NCBI GenBank assembly: GCA_001604565.1
Contig: LVBV01000003.1
Coordinates: forward strand, 62,001 to 126,000
Direction: 5' to 3'
DNA: 64,000 nucleotides
Origin: Puniceicoccales bacterium Verruco_01
Lineage (GTDB): Bacteria > Verrucomicrobiota > Verrucomicrobiia > Opitutales > Oceanipulchritudinaceae
Shown here: positions 56,192 to 64,000 of the stretch, piece after piece
Position numbering within the stretch: position 1 is the first letter of the stretch
Layout of the letters: every line of letters starts with the position of its first letter
Made by a program: the position numbers and the translations under genes
The notes under the pieces: generated by a model
The model's database searches: none
What the model was told of the DNA's origin: nothing
What the model saw: only the letters and a program-made list of their open reading frames with translations

Positions 56192-57547
56192 ATGTATGAC
56201 GACACGGACACCATTGTGGCGGCGGCGACACCCGCAGGAGAGAGCGCGCTCGCAATAGTGCGCCTCTCAGGAGGGGCCGTGCGCGCGCTTTCGGATGCCG
56301 TTTCATACCACGGGTGCCCCGAGGCGAGAAAAGCCCTTTACGGGGCGTACAAGGCCATTGACGGCCATGTCGTCGATCATTGCGTCTTTGTGCGGTATGA
56401 AGCGGGGGCCTCCTATACTGGAGAAGACCTGCTGGAATTGTCATGCCACGGCAATCCCATTATCGTAAGGCAGATCGTGGACGACCTTCTCGCGAGAGGA
56501 TGTCGCGTCGCCGAACCGGGCGAGTTCACACGCCGCGCGTTTCTCAACGGAAAGATGGACCTCACGCAGGCGGAGGCCGTGCAGGACCTGATCGGAGCAA
56601 GGAGCGAGGCGGCGCTGGAGGCGGCGAGGCGCCAGCTCGACGGTTCGGTCGGCAAGGCGGTGCAGTCCCTCCTCGACCGTCTGCTGGAAGTGATCGCCCA
56701 CCTTGAGGCATACATTGACTTTCCTGAAGAGGATTTGCCGAAGGAGGACGAGGAGGGCCCGATGGCGCAACTGATTGCGCTGCAAAATGATGCAGCGAAT
56801 CTGATTGCGACGGAGCCCACCTCCGCGATGCTGCGCGAGGGCTTTTTGACCGTGATCGCGGGCGCGCCGAACGCGGGCAAGAGCCGCCTCTTGAACGCCT
56901 TGCTGGGCCGGGAGCGTGCCATCGTGAGCGACGAGCCCGGCACGACGCGCGACTATCTTGAGGAGCGCCTCGTGATCGGGCGTCATCTCGTGCGCATCGT
57001 CGATACGGCGGGCTTGCGGGAGATCAACGCGGGGATTGAGCGCCTCGGGATCGAAAAGAGTCTGGAACAGATCCGGCGCGCGGAACTGGTTCTCTACGTG
57101 GTGGATCAGGCGGCGGGGGCCCCTCCCCCACCCTTCCGCGGCGAGCTTCTGCACGCGGGTGCGGATGTTCTCGTGGTGGAAAACAAGTGCGACCTTCTCT
57201 CGCTTGGGGCCTGGATTTTCGAGCCCGGTGCGTCCCGCGTCCGCGTCAGTGCGGCGACGGGAGCGGGGCTGGAAGAGCTGCGCAAGGCGATCGTCCGCGT
57301 GATCGAGTCGCGCTCCCCCGCCCTAGTGCGCGACGAGGTGATTGTGAGCGCGCGTCACGCGGCGGCGTTGCGGAACATGTCCGCCGCGATCGGTCGTGCG
57401 CTGGATCGCCTGCGGGATGACGAGCCCGCGGAACTGGCTGCGAGCGAGCTACGCGAGGCGCTCGCCGCGCTGGAGGAAATCGTCGGCAAGATCGACAACG
57501 AGCGGGTCCTCGACCGCATCTTTTCCACCTTCTGCATCGGCAAATGA
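56192..57547 (+). CDS. mnmE: tRNA modification GTPase MnmE
   Basis: 451 residues. With MnmG it forms the 5-carboxymethylaminomethyl group at wobble uridine 34 of certain tRNAs. The N-terminal folate-binding domain begins DTIVAAATPAGESALAIVRL. The G domain carries GAPNAGKSRLLNALLGRERA (P-loop), DEPGTTRD and VDTAGLR. The C-terminus is the required CIGK. ATG 56192 has GGGAG upstream. Its last codons overlap the start of mnmG (ATGA). Confidence 0.95.
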   Translation: MYDDTDTIVAAATPAGESALAIVRLSGGAVRALSDAVSYHGCPEARKALYGAYKAIDGHVVDHCVFVRYEAGASYTGEDLLELSCHGNPIIVRQIVDDLLARGCRVAEPGEFTRRAFLNGKMDLTQAEAVQDLIGARSEAALEAARRQLDGSVGKAVQSLLDRLLEVIAHLEAYIDFPEEDLPKEDEEGPMAQLIALQNDAANLIATEPTSAMLREGFLTVIAGAPNAGKSRLLNALLGRERAIVSDEPGTTRDYLEERLVIGRHLVRIVDTAGLREINAGIERLGIEKSLEQIRRAELVLYVVDQAAGAPPPPFRGELLHAGADVLVVENKCDLLSLGAWIFEPGASRVRVSAATGAGLEELRKAIVRVIESRSPALVRDEVIVSARHAAALRNMSAAIGRALDRLRDDEPAELAASELREALAALEEIVGKIDNERVLDRIFSTFCIGK

Positions 57548-59478
57548 CTGGAAATCCATCAGATCCCTACGATGTCATCGTGTGTGGCGCAGGTCACGCG
57601 GGCGTCGAGGCGGCGCTGGCTGCGGCCCGCATGGGCGCACGCACGCTGCTTGTGACCGGCAACCTCGACACGACGACCAAGATGAGCTGCAACCCGTCGA
57701 TCGGCGGGCAGGCCAAGGGGCACATCGTGCGTGAAATCGACGCGCTCGGCGGCGAAATGGCGGTGAATGCGGACGTGACGGCCATCCAGTTCCGCGTGCT
57801 GAACGAATCCAAGGGCCCCGCCGTGCAGGCGCCGCGCGCACAGTGCGACAAGAAGGCTTACCAGTTCCGCATGAAAAGCACGCTGGAACTGGCGCCGAAC
57901 CTGCGGATCTTTCAGGCCATCGTGACGGGCCTGACCTTCGAGAAAGGCCGCGTGACCGGAGTTGAAACGAGCGTGGGGGCGACTTTTGCGGGTAGAACCG
58001 TGGTCGTCACGACGGGCACGTTTTTGCGCGGCCTCATGCACATCGGCAAAAGCAAGACCGAGGGCGGGCGCTCCGGCGATTTCTCCGCGCGGACGCTTTC
58101 TGCGAGTCTCGCGGAAGCTGGAATTGAACTCGGGCGCCTCAAGACCGGGACGCCGTGCCGCCTGCTTGGCAGCAGCATCAATTTCGCCGGTCTTGAGGAG
58201 CAGCCGGGCGACGCCGATCCCGAACTCTTCGCTTTTTACGATACGCGCGGTCTGCCAGATGATGCGTTCCACGTGGAACAACCGCAGCCGTCGGAAGTCG
58301 CAGAAGCGATCGAACGGATGTTGTTCCATGTGGAACATGATCCGAAGATTCGCCGCCCTGGTTGGATCCCCGGCTCCTGCAAGCTCTCGTGCTGGATGAC
58401 TTACACGGGCGCGGAAACCCGGCGCGTCATCATGGCGAACTTAGACAAGTCCGCACTCTACGGAGGCGAGATCAAGGGCATCGGCCCGCGCTACTGCCCG
58501 AGCATCGAAGACAAGATGGTGCGCTTTGCCTCGCACGAGCGCCATCGGCTCTTCCTTGAGCCGGAGGGGAGGGAGACGGATGAATGGTACGTGAACGGCC
58601 TTTCAACAAGCATGCCCTATGACGTGCAGCAGGAAATCCTGCACAGCGTGCCCGGTCTTGAGAATGCGGTAATGATAAGGCCCGCCTACGCGGTGGAGTA
58701 CGACTTCGCCCCGCCGACGCAGCTCTTCCCGTGGCTGGAATCGCGCAAGGTGGAAGGGCTCTTCATGGCCGGGCAGATCAACGGGACCTCCGGTTACGAG
58801 GAGGCGGCGGGGCAGGGGCTCGTCGCGGGGGCGAACGCCGCCCTCAAGGTACGAGGGGAGAAGCCTTGGGTGATGGCCCGGCACGAATCCTACATCGGTG
58901 TCCTCATCGACGACCTCGTCACAAAGGGCACGCTGGAACCCTACCGGATGTTCACGAGCCGCGCGGAGCACCGCCTGCTCTTGAATCACAACTCGGCGGA
59001 ACTTCGTCTCATTGGAGCCGCCGAACGTTACGGCCTTGTTACGAAGGAGCGTGCGGCAAAAATTCTTGAGAAGAAACAAAACGTGGAAAAATGGACCTCC
59101 CGCTTCGAGGAGTTGCCCGGCGGCGGGGCGAAGCTCGGGGATATGATCCGCAGGGGAGGGGATGCTTCCGCGGCACCCGCCGATTTTCAGAGCCTTTCGC
59201 GGTCCACGCGTGAGGAAATTCTCTACCGCGTTCGTTACAAAGGATATCTAGAACGCGAGGCTCGTCAGGTCCTGCGCATGGAGAACGTGGAAAAGATCGC
59301 CGTGCCGGAGGGCTTTTCCTTCGCAGAGGTGAAGGGGTTGAGGATTGAAAGCGCGCAGAAGCTGGAGAAATTCCGTCCCACGACGCTCGGGCAGGCCTCG
59401 CGAATCAGCGGAGTCAGTCCTGCTGACGTATCCCTCCTCATGATAGCGATTTCCGCACGATTCCGGGCCGGGTCGTAA
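57544..59478 (+). CDS. mnmG: tRNA uridine-5-carboxymethylaminomethyl modification enzyme MnmG
   Basis: 644-residue FAD enzyme, partner of MnmE in wobble-uridine modification. The N-terminal dinucleotide-binding motif reads GAGHAGVEAALAAARMGART. Then come MSCNPSIGGQAKGHIVREID and FMAGQINGTSGYEEAAGQGL, both family signatures, and a C-terminal helical MnmE-binding region. It overlaps mnmE by 4 bases. Inside it, near 58265 and 58322, two palindromes encode the repeated FHVEQ and FHVEH; these look like parS sites. Confidence 0.96.
   Translation: MTGNPSDPYDVIVCGAGHAGVEAALAAARMGARTLLVTGNLDTTTKMSCNPSIGGQAKGHIVREIDALGGEMAVNADVTAIQFRVLNESKGPAVQAPRAQCDKKAYQFRMKSTLELAPNLRIFQAIVTGLTFEKGRVTGVETSVGATFAGRTVVVTTGTFLRGLMHIGKSKTEGGRSGDFSARTLSASLAEAGIELGRLKTGTPCRLLGSSINFAGLEEQPGDADPELFAFYDTRGLPDDAFHVEQPQPSEVAEAIERMLFHVEHDPKIRRPGWIPGSCKLSCWMTYTGAETRRVIMANLDKSALYGGEIKGIGPRYCPSIEDKMVRFASHERHRLFLEPEGRETDEWYVNGLSTSMPYDVQQEILHSVPGLENAVMIRPAYAVEYDFAPPTQLFPWLESRKVEGLFMAGQINGTSGYEEAAGQGLVAGANAALKVRGEKPWVMARHESYIGVLIDDLVTKGTLEPYRMFTSRAEHRLLLNHNSAELRLIGAAERYGLVTKERAAKILEKKQNVEKWTSRFEELPGGGAKLGDMIRRGGDASAAPADFQSLSRSTREEILYRVRYKGYLEREARQVLRMENVEKIAVPEGFSFAEVKGLRIESAQKLEKFRPTTLGQASRISGVSPADVSLLMIAISARFRAGS
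58265..58280. other. parS-like palindrome 1 inside mnmG
   Basis: CGTTCCACGTGGAACA is a 16-mer centred on CACGTG. It matches the ParB-binding parS family (TGTTCCACGTGGAACA type) at 15 of 16 positions, differing only at the first base. Confidence 0.7.
58322..58337. other. parS-like palindrome 2 inside mnmG
   Basis: TGTTCCATGTGGAACA, palindromic except for one central base, lies 57 bp after the first copy (start to start). It matches TGTTCCACGTGGAACA at 15 of 16 positions. Confidence 0.65.
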
Positions 59479-59480
59479 CA

Positions 59481-59497
59481 AACTCGTTACGAGTTTT
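59481..59497 (+). terminator. Weak terminator after mnmG
   Basis: Six-bp stem AACTCG/CGAGTT with a TTA loop and four T. Weak, but placed correctly after mnmG. Confidence 0.4.
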
Positions 59498-59550
59498 CCT
59501 GTTGATTTGGAGGGACTTGCGAAGTAACTTGCTCGACGATCCAAACACAC

Positions 59551-60249
59551 ATGACCAAAGCTCCGCCAAAGAGAATCCTAGTCGTTGACGACGAACCCGA
59601 TGTCACGGAACTGGTGAGCTATCGTCTGCGCAAGGAGGGATACGAGGTGGCGGTGATCAACAACCCTCTCCTCATCATGGGCAAGGCGTCGGAATTCCGG
59701 CCCGACCTCTTCATATTGGACATAATGATGCCCGAGCTCGACGGCATCAAGATCTGCCGGATGATCCGGGCGGACAGAACCCTCGGGAGCGCCCCGGTCA
59801 TCTTCCTCACCGCCCGCGGCGCCACGGACGACCGCATCAAGGGTCTTGAGAGCGGCGCGGACGACTATATCGCCAAGCCCTTCGACGCGAAAGAACTGGT
59901 CCTGCGCGTGGGGCTCCTTCTCAAGCGGTCGGCCACCGGCAAGGCCCCGGAGGGTCAGATCTTAAGTGCGGGCGCCGTGCAGCTCGATCAGGAGCGCCAC
60001 TTTGTCAGCGTCCACGGGCAGAACGTGGAGCTCACCGCCACCGAATTCAAACTCCTGAACCTCCTCATGGAGCGCAAGGGCAGGGTTCAGAGCCGCGACA
60101 TGCTTCTGGTCAATGTCTGGAACTACGACACCGACACCGAGACCCGCACGATCGACACCCATGTGCGCCGCCTGCGCGAGAAGCTGGGCGACCAGTGCGA
60201 CATCATCGAGACGGTGCGCGGCGTCGGCTACCGCGTGAACGACCAGTAG
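59551..60249 (+). CDS. OmpR/PhoB-family response regulator
   Basis: 232 residues. The receiver domain begins RILVVDDEPDVTELV (acidic DD pair) with the phosphoacceptor Asp in DLFILDIMMPELDG and the conserved Lys in DDYIAKPF. The C-terminal winged helix has ELTATEFKLLNLLM, TRTIDTHVRRLREKLGD and TVRGVGYRV, typical of PhoB. The adjacent kinase at 60300 is its probable partner. A phosphate role is only suggested by likeness; no pst or phoU gene is near. Confidence 0.92.
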   Translation: MTKAPPKRILVVDDEPDVTELVSYRLRKEGYEVAVINNPLLIMGKASEFRPDLFILDIMMPELDGIKICRMIRADRTLGSAPVIFLTARGATDDRIKGLESGADDYIAKPFDAKELVLRVGLLLKRSATGKAPEGQILSAGAVQLDQERHFVSVHGQNVELTATEFKLLNLLMERKGRVQSRDMLLVNVWNYDTDTETRTIDTHVRRLREKLGDQCDIIETVRGVGYRVNDQ

Positions 60250-60299
60250 AACCCATCGGGGGCCTTGGCGACGGCATTCCGGCGCTTGCCAGAGAAGGT

Positions 60300-61610
60300 A
60301 TGACGTCGCAATTTGTATCCGACCCTTTCCGAATGGCCTTTCTACCGGCAGCCGTCCTCTTGGTTCTCACGATCTATCTTGCGCTGCGGCTGCACCGAGC
60401 TTCCCGGACGCTCCGGGAGCTCGCGGAAAGCGCACGGCGGAGGGAGACCTCGCTCGTCGTCCGGCGCGAGAGCTTCGGCTTCGGCCATGAGGCGGAGGAA
60501 CTGCGCGCCGAGCTGAACGGCCTGATCGAGGAGACGCGCGACGTGCGCGACAGGGGCCGCGATTATCTGCGACAGATCGAGACGACCTTGGGCAGCATCC
60601 GCGAGGCCGTCCTCATTGTTGACGAGGCGAACTACGTCCGCATGGCGAACGAGGCCGCGCGCCTTCTCATCGGCGCGGACCGCGAACTTCTGGGCCGCCG
60701 CATCGAGGGCCTCTTGCCGAGCGTGGCCTTCCTCGACTACATGAAGTCGGTCCGGCTCGGCGAGAAGAGGGCGGGGGAGCTTGTGGAACTGGTTCGCGGT
60801 GAGGAGCATTTTTGGTTCGAGGTCACCGGTGCCGACATTGCGGGCGAGGGCGCGCACAAGCTCTCGCTCTTTGTCCTGCACGATGTCACCAAGCTCAAGG
60901 CGCTGGAGAATATGCGGACGGAATTTGTGGCGAACGTCTCGCACGAGCTGCGCACGCCCGTCACTGTGATCCGCGGCTTCACCGACACCCTCCTTGAGGA
61001 CGGCGAATCCCTGGGGCCGGAGGAGCGCGCGCGCTTCCTCGGCAAGATCCAGAGGAGCGTCGTTCGCCTGAACAGCCTTCTGGAGGATCTTCTCACCCTG
61101 TCGCGTCTGGAAGGGCGCGGCGCGGTGCTCAAGCCCGAGACGGTGGACCTGAACGCGCTCGTGCGCGAGGTTGGTGCGAACTTTCAGGACCGCAAGCCCG
61201 CGGAAGTGGAATTCGTCGTCGAGCTGGACGGGGCGATCCCCCCGCTGTCCTTGGACCCCCTGCGCCTCACGCAGGTGCTGGAGAACCTTTTCGACAACGC
61301 CTGCCGACACGCGAAGGGCTTGACGCGCCTCACGGTGCAAACGCGCCTTGCGGGGGATCGCGTGGAATGCTCCGTGACGGACAACGGCTGTGGCATCCCG
61401 CCCGTGGACGTGCCCCACATCTTCGAGCGTTTTTACCGCGTGGACAAGGGGCGCTCGCGCGAGCTCGGCGGCACGGGCCTGGGACTGTCCATCGTCAAGC
61501 ATATCCTTTTGCAGCACGGCGGGACGATTTCCGTGGAAAGCAGGGTGGGGGAGGGCAGCCGTTTCACCTTCACCCTCCCGCTCCCGGGTGCGAAAAACGG
61601 CGCTGCGTAA
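60300..61610 (+). CDS. PhoR-like sensor histidine kinase
   Basis: 436 residues from ATG 60300; ATG 60333 is possible. One N-terminal hydrophobic helix (FLPAAVLLVLTIYLAL) anchors it, followed by a helical linker, a PAS-like domain (VLIVDEANYVRMANEAARLL), the H-box FVANVSHELRTPVTVIRGFT, the N-box LENLFDNACRHA, and G boxes DNGCGIP and GGTGLGLSIV. The gene lies 50 bp after the response regulator, so they form a pair. The signal is unknown, and there is no large periplasmic domain. Confidence 0.9.
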   Translation: MTSQFVSDPFRMAFLPAAVLLVLTIYLALRLHRASRTLRELAESARRRETSLVVRRESFGFGHEAEELRAELNGLIEETRDVRDRGRDYLRQIETTLGSIREAVLIVDEANYVRMANEAARLLIGADRELLGRRIEGLLPSVAFLDYMKSVRLGEKRAGELVELVRGEEHFWFEVTGADIAGEGAHKLSLFVLHDVTKLKALENMRTEFVANVSHELRTPVTVIRGFTDTLLEDGESLGPEERARFLGKIQRSVVRLNSLLEDLLTLSRLEGRGAVLKPETVDLNALVREVGANFQDRKPAEVEFVVELDGAIPPLSLDPLRLTQVLENLFDNACRHAKGLTRLTVQTRLAGDRVECSVTDNGCGIPPVDVPHIFERFYRVDKGRSRELGGTGLGLSIVKHILLQHGGTISVESRVGEGSRFTFTLPLPGAKNGAA

Positions 61611-62298
61611 CTGGAGCCTCCTGCACTGATGTGGCGGCGCCCGTCAATGCACCTGAAGGTGTAATATCTTTCAGGCGAAAGCCAAACAAGTCCCACTTGC
61701 GTTTCTCGGACAGGCTGAGCCCTGACTTGTCCGCAAAGCCATGCTGGTGAGTCGTTCCGCTTTCAGACCGACGCCTCAATCGAAACGCAATCAGCTTTGG
61801 CCACAGGCTGTTTCCGCGCGATGGAAACTCGTCGAATCCGTACAAAAAGGCAGGCCACCTACCCCTAAGTGGCCTGCCATCATTTTCTATTTCACTACTC
61901 CTTGGTAACCCCAAAACTCCCTTGCGGGACGTTTTGATGGACCTGAATAAAACTCTTGTTAGCCGTGAATGCAAGCGGGAAAAACAATAAGTTTCGTATT
62001 TTTCGCAAACGATTGAATAGCAGTGAAATGCTTATGCGATTTTCTTTTTTTCCGGCCTTGCGCGACGTCTGAATTTCCGCAGTTTTCGGCCCAATTTCGT
62101 CGTATTTTTGCTTCGGGATGGGCAAAAATCACAACAAGACCGTCAAAATTCTCACGCGGGGGATGCCGCGCCCTCCGGACGGAAGAAGAGGGAACTGCGG
62201 ATTCATCAGGATCTTGCGAAGGCCGCGTCCCTCGTTCTCTTCGCGGTGACGGCAGTGTTGTCTTGCCCTTGGCGGCGGCGGCGGAATGATGGAGCGCC
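61611..62298. other. 688-bp region without a recognised gene
   Basis: Nothing recognisable as coding. Small reading frames on both strands (e.g. minus, about 61570-61974) have no known motif. It contains a strong hairpin (61849-61878), and the right part, about 61980-62060, is AT-rich. A small RNA or remnant is possible but unproven. Confidence 0.4.
61849..61878. terminator. Strong hairpin, terminator-like
   Basis: Perfect 10-bp stem GGCAGGCCAC / GTGGCCTGCC. Five A precede it, giving a T-run on the minus strand, and ATCATTTT follows on the plus strand. It could end a transcript from either side, including an unseen small RNA. Confidence 0.6.
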
Positions 62299-62697
62299 AT
62301 GAAACCCCAGATGCTTTCCTTTCTCGTCTGCGACGGCGTCCACATCGACCCCATGACCGGGAAACAAACGATCCTCGGCGTGTATTCGCACCTGGCCTCG
62401 CGCACCTTCCCCTTCCGGCACCCGCGCCTGTTCCTCCTGCTCACCCTCGCCGGGCTTACGACCGGCAAGCACAACCTCAAGATCGCCATCGGCCTGCCGA
62501 TGGAGGAGCAGAAGGTTGTGGTGCAGCGCGACTTCGAGTCGGCGGGTCCGATGCAGAAGCTGAATCTGTTAAGCGAAATCCAGGGTCTGGCCTTCCCGGT
62601 TCCGGGCGACTACGCCATCAGCATCGACATCGACGACGAGAACCTGATCGTCACCTCGCTGCCGGTGATCGGCCCGGGCGCGGCGACCAACAACTAG
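62299..62697 (+). CDS. DUF6941-type conserved hypothetical protein
   Basis: 132 residues, small beta-rich cytoplasmic protein. The N-terminus (FLVCDGVHIDPMTGKQTILG) and the central FPFRHPRLFLLLTLAGLTTG have the layout of the DUF6941 family as I remember it. Function unknown. It is followed 21 bp later by mpl, likely co-transcribed. Confidence 0.6.
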   Translation: MKPQMLSFLVCDGVHIDPMTGKQTILGVYSHLASRTFPFRHPRLFLLLTLAGLTTGKHNLKIAIGLPMEEQKVVVQRDFESAGPMQKLNLLSEIQGLAFPVPGDYAISIDIDDENLIVTSLPVIGPGAATNN

Positions 62698-62718
62698 CCG
62701 GTTTTCTTTTTCAAGGGT

Positions 62719-64000
62719 ATGCGCATCTACTTCATGGGAATCTGCGGCACCGCGATGGGCAATGCGGCGCTGCTTTTGCGTGAATGCGGGCACGAGGTGC
62801 TCGGGGCGGACACGGGGATCTATCCCCCGATGTCCACCACGCTCGCCGCCGCCGGGATCGAAATTCTGGAGGGCTGGTCGCCCGAGCGTCTCGAAAAGCT
62901 GGCGCCGGACCTCGTTGTCGTCGGCAACGCCCAGAGCCGCGGCCATCCGGAGGTGGAGTGGCTCCTGAACGAGCGGAAGATTCCCTTCACCTCGGTCCCG
63001 GAAATCCTGAGCCGACTGCTCCTTTCCAACCGGCGGAACATCGTCATTTCCGGCACGCACGGCAAGACGACGACAAGCGCCATGACGGCCTTCCTCCTTG
63101 CTAGGGCGGGCGTCAACCCCGGCTGGCTCGTTGGCGGGGTGCCGCGCGACCTTTCCAGCGGCGCGGAGCTCGGCGGGAAGGATGCTCCCTTCGTGATCGA
63201 GGGCGACGAGTACGACAGTGCCTTCTTCGACAAGCGCAGTAAGTTCCTGCACTACAATCCGCGGGTTCTCGTCGTGAACAACGTGGAGATGGACCATGCG
63301 GACATCTTCCGCGACCTGGCCGACGTGCAGCGCAGCTTCCGCCATGTTTCCCGCATCGTGCCGGGAAAGGGCTGGATTCTTGTGAACGGAGACGATCCGG
63401 GCGCCCTCGCGCTCCTGCCCTGCCCGTGGACGAAGGTCGTCACGGCGGGCCTTGCCGAGGGCTGCGACCTGCGCCTTGCGGACTTTGCCGACAGTCCCGA
63501 GGGGGTTTCTTTCACCCTCGCATGGAAGGGTGGGGCGCCGATCCGTGTGCAACTGGCCCTGAACGGCCTTTTCAACGCCCGGAACGCCGCGATGGCGCTC
63601 CTTTCCAGCGTCCTCATCCGCGAACCGGTCCCGGAGGCGATTCCGGACCTTCTCGCGGAAGGCGCGGCGGCGATTTCATCCTTTGTCGGCGTTCACCGCC
63701 GGCAGGAGACTCTCGTCGAAACCCCGGCGCTCGTGGCGGTGGAGGACTTCGGCCACCATCCGACGGCGCTTGCCTGCACCCTCGACGCCCTGCGCGCGCG
63801 CTGGCCGGGACGCAAGGTCGTGGCCGTCTTCGAGCCCCGCAGCAACACCTCCGTCACCAACCTCTTCGAGAAAGAGTTCACACAGGCGCTCGCCCATGCG
63901 GACGGCGCCCTCATCGGCCACGTTCACCGCGCGGAAAAGATCGCCCCGGAGAAGCGGCTCGACACCGCCAGGGTGGCCGAGGCACTGCGTCGGGACGGGC
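62719..64000 (+). CDS. mpl: UDP-N-acetylmuramate:tripeptide ligase Mpl (murein peptide ligase), cut by window edge
   Basis: Reading frame from ATG 62719 (AAGGG upstream) open to the right edge; 427 codons visible. Mur-ligase features: the N-terminal MRIYFMGICGTAMGNAALLL dinucleotide-like loop, the ATP P-loop ISGTHGKTTTSAM, then VIEGDEYDSAFFDKRSKFLHY and NNVEMDHADIF, followed by LNGLFNARNAAMALL and VEDFGHHPTAL. These fit Mpl rather than MurC (the YDSAFFDKR block). It recycles murein tripeptide onto UDP-MurNAc. The C-terminus is missing. Confidence 0.9.
   Translation, partial: MRIYFMGICGTAMGNAALLLRECGHEVLGADTGIYPPMSTTLAAAGIEILEGWSPERLEKLAPDLVVVGNAQSRGHPEVEWLLNERKIPFTSVPEILSRLLLSNRRNIVISGTHGKTTTSAMTAFLLARAGVNPGWLVGGVPRDLSSGAELGGKDAPFVIEGDEYDSAFFDKRSKFLHYNPRVLVVNNVEMDHADIFRDLADVQRSFRHVSRIVPGKGWILVNGDDPGALALLPCPWTKVVTAGLAEGCDLRLADFADSPEGVSFTLAWKGGAPIRVQLALNGLFNARNAAMALLSSVLIREPVPEAIPDLLAEGAAAISSFVGVHRRQETLVETPALVAVEDFGHHPTALACTLDALRARWPGRKVVAVFEPRSNTSVTNLFEKEFTQALAHADGALIGHVHRAEKIAPEKRLDTARVAEALRRDG

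Noticed and set aside
60342-61517. 391-codon minus-strand reading frame over the PhoR-like kinase
   Set aside because: Antisense to a kinase with complete H, N and G boxes.

Overview
The window reads as an ordinary chromosomal segment of a GC-rich Gram-negative bacterium. It is most likely a member of Verrucomicrobiota, probably Opitutae. This is inferred from the mix of families: a DUF5069 protein, a RelE-like gene beside pssA, large beta-helical exported proteins with a Trp/Tyr-rich C-terminus, an osmoregulated glucan operon, a B12-dependent ribonucleotide reductase and a PPi-phosphofructokinase-type protein. I saw no rRNA, tRNA, CRISPR array or insertion sequence. Genes are dense, lie on both strands and often end in clear intrinsic terminators.

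Layout. 1-4.2 kb (minus): a sensor kinase cut by the left edge, a beta-CASP metallo-beta-lactamase RNase-like protein, ApaG and transaldolase. 4.4-8.3 kb: four outer-membrane barrel proteins in two paralogous pairs. 8.5-12.1 kb: sdhCAB. 12.1-14 kb: DUF5069, a thioesterase, a 44-codon lasso-peptide-like precursor and a frameshifted small membrane gene. 14.1-18.4 kb: class II and class I fructose-bisphosphate aldolases, bacteriohemerythrin and a MalY-like enzyme. 18.4-21.2 kb: tandem ion transporters. 21.3-22.9 kb: asd and a divergent L,D-transpeptidase. 22.9-33 kb: two beta-helical surface proteins separated by a transpeptidase relic, a catalytically degenerate phosphofructokinase, a DNA alkyltransferase, a RelE-like protein, pssA and a lipoprotein metalloprotease. 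33.6-40 kb: dnaN and the opgG/opgH glucan operon. 40-50 kb: Mn-dependent pyrophosphatase, nrdJ with NrdR boxes, an Nramp transporter, and a minus-strand run of nuoA, an EIIA-diadenylate cyclase fusion, cobalamin adenosyltransferase and an acetyltransferase. 50-64 kb: sucCD, cinA, uvrC, mnmE-mnmG, a PhoB/PhoR-like pair, DUF6941 and mpl (cut by the right edge).

How genes fit together. sdhCAB and sucCD give TCA-cycle steps. The two aldolases, transaldolase and the PFP-like protein belong to sugar-phosphate metabolism. nrdJ and the cobalamin adenosyltransferase form a B12-dependent deoxynucleotide supply. asd, the L,D-transpeptidase and mpl serve diaminopimelate/peptidoglycan metabolism. opgG/opgH make periplasmic glucans.

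Main points for a second look: (i) a Trp/Tyr-rich C-terminal domain shared by two beta-helical proteins and a metalloprotease; (ii) a duplicated transpeptidase 3' end next to each beta-helical gene; (iii) a PFP-family protein that has lost its catalytic loops; (iv) an AT-rich origin-like region before mnmE with parS-like palindromes there and inside mnmG; (v) a PTS EIIA-diadenylate cyclase fusion; (vi) an orphan lasso-peptide-like precursor.
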